A stretch of DNA of 8,708 nucleotides from Veillonella sp. (GTDB lineage: Bacteria > Bacillota > Negativicutes > Veillonellales > Veillonellaceae): the NCBI RefSeq assembly GCF_019414865.1, contig NZ_DXLG01000067.1:1-8708 (forward strand), in the 5' to 3' direction. Shown one piece after another: positions 5,623 to 8,708 of the stretch. Numbering within the stretch: position 1 is the first letter of the stretch; the number at the start of each line of letters is the position of its first letter. A program made the translations under genes and the position numbers. The notes below the pieces were generated by a model, which worked only from the letters and a program-made list of their open reading frames with translations, ran no database searches and was not told the DNA's origin.

Positions 5623-6846
5623 CTATTCAGATAAAATCTCGCTGGAATTTAATCGTTTAATAATGTAACCATTATTTTTGAAAGTATCAATAATGTGTTT
5701 GATGTGTTCTTCACCATTTGTTTCTACAGTCACTTGCAATTCCACTTCATGGAAGCGGTCAAGGTTTTTAAACTGATTATGATCAAGTTTAATAACGTTT
5801 GCATCCGCATCTGCCAGCATTTGAGATACAGCAACCAATTGACCTGGTTTATCAGGAAGGTTGACAGAGAAAGTGAAGATACGACCACGCAATACGAGAC
5901 CTTTATTGATCATAGAAGAAATCGTAAGTACGTCGATATTACCACCACTAACAATGGCTACTGCCTTTTTGCCTTTACAGTCTAATTTTTTTAGACCTGC
6001 TAATGGTAAAATACCGGAGTTTTCTGCTACTAATTTATGTTTTTCTACAAGCAACAAAAATGCTTCCATCAATTCATAATCAGAGACAGTAACAATTTCA
6101 TCTACATATTTCTTAATATATTTTAATGTAGTTTCGCCGATTTGACGTACAGCTGTACCATCTGCGATAGTTGCCACCTCACTAAGTGGTACAGGATGAT
6201 CTGCTTTTAACGCAGCTATTGCACTAGCCGCGCCTTCTGGTTCTACACCAATAATTTTAATGCTAGGATTTTTTAATTTTGCAGCAGCTGCGATACCAGA
6301 AACAATACCGCCACCACCAACAGGAACTAGCAATACATCCGCATCAGGCAATTCCTCAAGAACTTCTAATGCAATTGTACCTTGCCCTTCGATAACATCT
6401 TCGTCATCAAAAGGATGTACGAACACATATCCGTGCTCTTGTTGTAATTCCATCGCTTTTTGGTAAGCTTCATCATAAATCTCACCATGTAGAACGACTT
6501 CGGCACCATATTGTTTTGTAGCATTCACCTTGATGAGAGGTGTATGTTTTGGCATAACGATTGTCGCTTTAATGCCTAGACGTTTTGCAGCAAGGGCCAC
6601 GCCTTGCGCATGGTTACCGGCAGACGCGGCAATAACGCCGCGTGCCTTTTCTTCTTCTGTTAATTTTGCAATTTTATTATAGGCACCACGAACCTTAAAG
6701 GAACCTGTTATTTGCAAGTTTTCTGGCTTGATATATACATCATTGCCACTTTCATCGGAGAACACATCACTGTGAAGCAATTTTGTTTTCACCGTGATTG
6801 TGCTTAATCGCTCACGAGCCTCCATAAAATCATACAACTTATGCAT
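5623..6846 (-). CDS. ilvA: Threonine ammonia-lyase (threonine dehydratase), medium form with one ACT domain
   Basis: This 407-residue pyridoxal-phosphate enzyme deaminates threonine to 2-oxobutyrate, the first committed step to isoleucine. The catalytic lysine is K51 in GSFKVRGA. SAGNHAQG is at 75-82, the phosphate-binding GGGG loop at 176-179, and SGGN at 300-303. Residues 322-400 form a single ACT domain opening with FTFSVNLPDKPGQL. This architecture fits the medium form. It is shorter than E. coli IlvA (514 residues, longer regulatory region) and longer than catabolic TdcB (about 330, no ACT). Its place between ilvD and ilvB argues for a biosynthetic role, though related enzymes also deaminate serine or act in catabolism. 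The ATG at 6846 has GAGGAG 9 bases upstream, and the gap from ilvD is 41 bases. Which amino acid the ACT domain senses cannot be read from the sequence; isoleucine is the reasonable guess. Confidence 0.95.
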   Translation of the reverse strand: MHKLYDFMEARERLSTITVKTKLLHSDVFSDESGNDVYIKPENLQITGSFKVRGAYNKIAKLTEEEKARGVIAASAGNHAQGVALAAKRLGIKATIVMPKHTPLIKVNATKQYGAEVVLHGEIYDEAYQKAMELQQEHGYVFVHPFDDEDVIEGQGTIALEVLEELPDADVLLVPVGGGGIVSGIAAAAKLKNPSIKIIGVEPEGAASAIAALKADHPVPLSEVATIADGTAVRQIGETTLKYIKKYVDEIVTVSDYELMEAFLLLVEKHKLVAENSGILPLAGLKKLDCKGKKAVAIVSGGNIDVLTISSMINKGLVLRGRIFTFSVNLPDKPGQLVAVSQMLADADANVIKLDHNQFKNLDRFHEVELQVTVETNGEEHIKHIIDTFKNNGYIIKRLNSSEILSE

Positions 6847-6887
6847 GTACTCTATCTCCTCTAGTTAGTATTAATGAAAATCTACTA

Positions 6888-8558
6888 TTAGTCTTCAAAT
6901 ACTTCGATAGCACCTTGTGCTGCAGAGGATACATGAAGAGCGTATTTTTTAAGATATCCAGTTACATTGGATTTGAATGGTTTCAATGCTGCTTTACGAC
7001 GAGCGATTTCGTCGTCAGATACAGCTAATTCCAATTTGCCGTTTGGAATATCGATGTTGATAATGTCACCATCTTCAACAACAGCGATTGTGCCACCAGC
7101 CGCAGCTTCTGGAGATACGTGACCAATGGATGCACCACGTGTAGCACCAGAGAAACGACCATCAGTCAACAAGGCTACGTCTTTATCAAGACCCATACCT
7201 GCGATCATGGATGTTGGTGTTAACATTTCACGCATGCCAGGACCGCCTTTAGGACCTTCGTAACGGATAACTACCACATCACCTTTTACGATTTTACCGC
7301 CTGTAATAGCTTCAACAGCTTCTTCTTCGCTGTTGAATACCTTTGCTGGACCAGAGTGAACAAGCATATCTTCATCTACGGCACCTGCTTTTACAACGGA
7401 ACCGTCTACAGCAAGGTTACCTTTAAGAACGGCAATACCACCTGTTTCATGAACAGGATTATTCCAAGGATGAATAACGTCTTCATCAGTTACATGAGCT
7501 ACCGCTGCAATTTCACCTTGTGTTTTAAGAGCTACAGTTTTGCAATCTGTATGCAAACGACCATTTTCTGCTAAACGTTTCAACACAGCAGATACGCCGC
7601 CGGCAGCATACAAGTCTTCGATAAAGTATTTACCAGATGGAGAAAGTTTAGACAATTGAGGTGTGTTTTGTGCAATGCGATCGAAGTCGTCCAAGGGCAA
7701 TGGTACACCTGCTTCGTGAGCGATAGCTGGCAAATGAAGTGCTGTATTAGAGGAGCCACCCAAAGCCATATCTAGAGCCACTGCATTTTCAAAAGCTTCG
7801 CGTGTCATAATGTCTTTAGGACGAAGATTTGCTTTTAATACCTCTACTGCTTGCATACCTGCTAATTTAGCAAGACGTAAACGTTCGGAGTATACTGCTG
7901 GAATTGTACCATTACCAGGAAGGCCCATACCAAGAGCTTCTGTTAAGCAGTTCATTGTATTAGCTGTGTACATACCAGAGCAAGAACCACATGTAGGACA
8001 TGCTGTATTTTCGATTTCAGCTAACTCAGCATCACCCATTTCACCAGTTTGATGTTTACCTACTGCTTCGAATACATCAGACAAACCGATTTTTTTGCCA
8101 TTATGTACGCCTGCAAGCATAGCACCACCAGACACGAATACGGATGGAATGTTTAGACGAGCTGCAGCTATCAACATACCAGGTACTACTTTATCGCAGT
8201 TTGGAATGAATACCATAGCATCAAATGGTGTTGCCATAGCTGTTGCTTCGATGGAGTCAGCAATGATATTACGTGTTACCAAGGAGTATTTCATACCGAT
8301 GTGGTTCATAGCCAAGCCATCGCAAATACCAATTGTATTAAACTCGATTGGCACACCACCTGCGTTGCGAATGCCGTCTTTTACGGCTTGTACAATATTT
8401 TTCAAGCCCACGTGACCAGGGATAATTTCGTTGAAAGAGTTCGCAATACCAATGACTGGTCTGCCCATTTCTTCATCAACAAAACCAAGAGCTTTTAGCA
8501 AAGATCTGTGTGGTGCACGTGCTACGCCTGTTTTTAAATTGTCACTTCTACAACTCAT
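6888..8558 (-). CDS. ilvD: Dihydroxyacid dehydratase
   Basis: The 556-residue enzyme dehydrates the dihydroxy acids made by IlvC to 2-oxoisovalerate and 2-oxo-3-methylvalerate. Visible motifs are GICDGLAMNH (77-86), NCDKVVPGM (120-128, Fe-S ligand C121), CPTCGSCSGM (187-196, ligand C193) and, near the C-terminus, a substrate/metal section with GPKGGPGMREM and TDGRFSGATRG. The position that carries a cysteine in oxygen-tolerant [2Fe-2S] relatives (PCN pattern) reads IPGHVGL (46-52) with glycine G48, as in E. coli IlvD, so an oxygen-sensitive [4Fe-4S] cluster is inferred. An open frame runs 16 codons further upstream from a TTG, but GAGGAG lies 6 bases before the ATG at 8558 and family members start with a similar R-S-x-x-x-K-x-G-x-x-R-A-P segment, so that start is chosen. 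First gene of the ilvD-ilvA-ilvB-ilvN-ATPase cluster. Confidence 0.97.
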   Translation of the reverse strand: MSCRSDNLKTGVARAPHRSLLKALGFVDEEMGRPVIGIANSFNEIIPGHVGLKNIVQAVKDGIRNAGGVPIEFNTIGICDGLAMNHIGMKYSLVTRNIIADSIEATAMATPFDAMVFIPNCDKVVPGMLIAAARLNIPSVFVSGGAMLAGVHNGKKIGLSDVFEAVGKHQTGEMGDAELAEIENTACPTCGSCSGMYTANTMNCLTEALGMGLPGNGTIPAVYSERLRLAKLAGMQAVEVLKANLRPKDIMTREAFENAVALDMALGGSSNTALHLPAIAHEAGVPLPLDDFDRIAQNTPQLSKLSPSGKYFIEDLYAAGGVSAVLKRLAENGRLHTDCKTVALKTQGEIAAVAHVTDEDVIHPWNNPVHETGGIAVLKGNLAVDGSVVKAGAVDEDMLVHSGPAKVFNSEEEAVEAITGGKIVKGDVVVIRYEGPKGGPGMREMLTPTSMIAGMGLDKDVALLTDGRFSGATRGASIGHVSPEAAAGGTIAVVEDGDIINIDIPNGKLELAVSDDEIARRKAALKPFKSNVTGYLKKYALHVSSAAQGAIEVFED

Positions 8559-8564
8559 GTTAAT

Positions 8565-8570
8565 CTCCTC
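8565..8570 (-). promoter_or_regulatory. Ribosome binding site that fixes the ilvD start
   Basis: GAGGAG on the minus strand sits 6 bases before the ATG at 8558. The longer reading from the TTG at 8606 would translate through this site and through the stem-loop at 8578-8606, and its 16 extra residues are unlike the family. The ATG at 8558 is therefore the start. Confidence 0.9.
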
Positions 8571-8577
8571 ACTTTTC

Positions 8578-8606
8578 TTGAAAGCATCCACTTGGACACT
8601 TTTCAA
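8578..8606 (-). promoter_or_regulatory. Leader stem-loop just ahead of the ilvD ribosome binding site
   Basis: On the minus strand TTGAAAAGTGTCC pairs with GGATGCTTTCAA in a 12-bp stem (two G-U pairs, one bulged A) closed by a 4-base AAGU loop. It ends 7 bases before the GAGGAG site. No U-run follows, so it is not a terminator. Together with the terminator immediately upstream it makes a two-hairpin leader. Possible roles are mRNA stabilisation, control of ribosome access or part of an attenuator; none is proven. Confidence 0.6.
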
Positions 8607-8612
8607 CTTAAT

Positions 8613-8641
8613 AAAAAAAGACGATTCTTATGAATCGTCTT
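8613..8641 (-). terminator. Intrinsic terminator in the ilvD leader region
   Basis: AAGACGATTC and GAATCGTCTT form a perfect 10-bp stem with a 4-base loop, and seven U residues follow on the minus strand (counting those that close the stem). It points towards ilvD and ends about 55 bases before its start codon. It either ends a minus-strand gene lying beyond the window or acts as an attenuator for the ilv cluster. I found no T-box sequence (TGGGTGGTACC-like) in the 67 bases upstream and no convincing promoter between it and ilvD. Confidence 0.85.
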
Positions 8642-8708
8642 AAAAGTTTACAAATGATATTCCTTTTGTTTACAGAATTCCTATGTACATAAACGACCTA
8701 TGTATCCC
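8642..8708. other. Right edge upstream of the ilvD terminator, with repeated CCTATGTA
   Basis: CCTATGTA occurs twice in direct orientation, at 8680-8687 and 8697-8704, 17 bases apart start to start. The first copy is part of a perfect 10-bp palindrome, TATGTACATA (8682-8691). On the minus strand a seven-codon reading frame (8690-8670) would encode MYIGIL and a stop, with only a weak AGG ahead of it. It may instead be the 3' end of a gene running in from outside, since that frame stays open to the edge. I cannot choose between an upstream gene tail and an ilv leader from this much sequence. Confidence 0.4.

Noticed and set aside
5200..5634. Plus-strand open frame of 144 codons
   Set aside because: It is antisense to ilvB, which is fully conserved in the other strand. 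The translation is cysteine- and histidine-rich low-quality sequence with no ribosome binding site.
8095..8415. Plus-strand open frame of 106 codons inside ilvD
   Set aside because: It is a shadow of the ilvD coding pattern with no recognisable domain or start signal.
8559..8606. 16-residue N-terminal extension of IlvD starting at TTG
   Set aside because: It would translate through a stem-loop and through the good GAGGAG ribosome binding site of the ATG at 8558, and it does not resemble the family N-terminus.
8642..8708. T-box riboswitch ahead of ilvD
   Set aside because: The conserved TGGGTGGTACC-like element expected just upstream of the terminator is not present in this stretch. A different leader beyond the window cannot be excluded.
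1..8708. Mobile element, CRISPR array, tRNA or rRNA gene
   Set aside because: I found no transposase, terminal repeats, regularly spaced repeats or recognisable structural RNA sequence. Genes are collinear and intact.

Overview
The window carries a branched-chain amino acid (isoleucine/valine) biosynthesis locus, followed by a separate two-gene membrane-protein unit. Every gene I can support lies on the minus strand, so transcription runs from high to low coordinates. The AT-leaning DNA, strong AGGAGG-type ribosome binding sites, an ilvD product without the extra cysteine of oxygen-stable dihydroxyacid dehydratases, and the general look of the proteins suggest an anaerobic Firmicute. My best guess is a Negativicute, Veillonella-like, but this comes from protein recognition and not from any search.

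Layout in the direction of transcription. (1) 8708-8559: a leader or intergenic piece with a repeated TATGTA half-site, a strong intrinsic terminator facing ilvD (8613-8641) and a second stem-loop just ahead of the ilvD ribosome binding site. (2) 8558-2610: a tightly packed cluster ilvD, ilvA, ilvB, ilvN and an orphan ABC ATPase. Gaps are 41 and 18 bases, then a 1-base overlap, then 11 bases. (3) 2609-2426: a 184-base AT-rich gap with candidate promoters and several short dyads, ahead of ilvC (2425-1418). ilvC ends at a clear terminator (1350-1378). (4) An extended -10 promoter (1278-1286), then a DUF3290 gene and a DUF421 (YetF-type) gene, translationally coupled. (5) 55 bases at the left edge without a gene.

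Pathway logic: IlvA makes 2-oxobutyrate from threonine. The IlvB/IlvN acetohydroxyacid synthase condenses pyruvate with 2-oxobutyrate or pyruvate. IlvC isomerises and reduces the products, and IlvD dehydrates them to the 2-oxo acids that a transaminase (not in this window) turns into isoleucine and valine. ACT domains on IlvA and IlvN are the expected feedback sensors. The ABC ATPase has no known place in this pathway, and the DUF3290/DUF421 pair has its own promoter and is probably unrelated.

Most of the window is ordinary metabolism. The points that deserve attention are the paired hairpins in front of ilvD, the ATPase inside the ilv cluster, the dyad-rich ilvC control region, and the uncharacterised DUF3290/DUF421 module. 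I see no mobile elements, CRISPR arrays, tRNA or rRNA genes, or broken genes.
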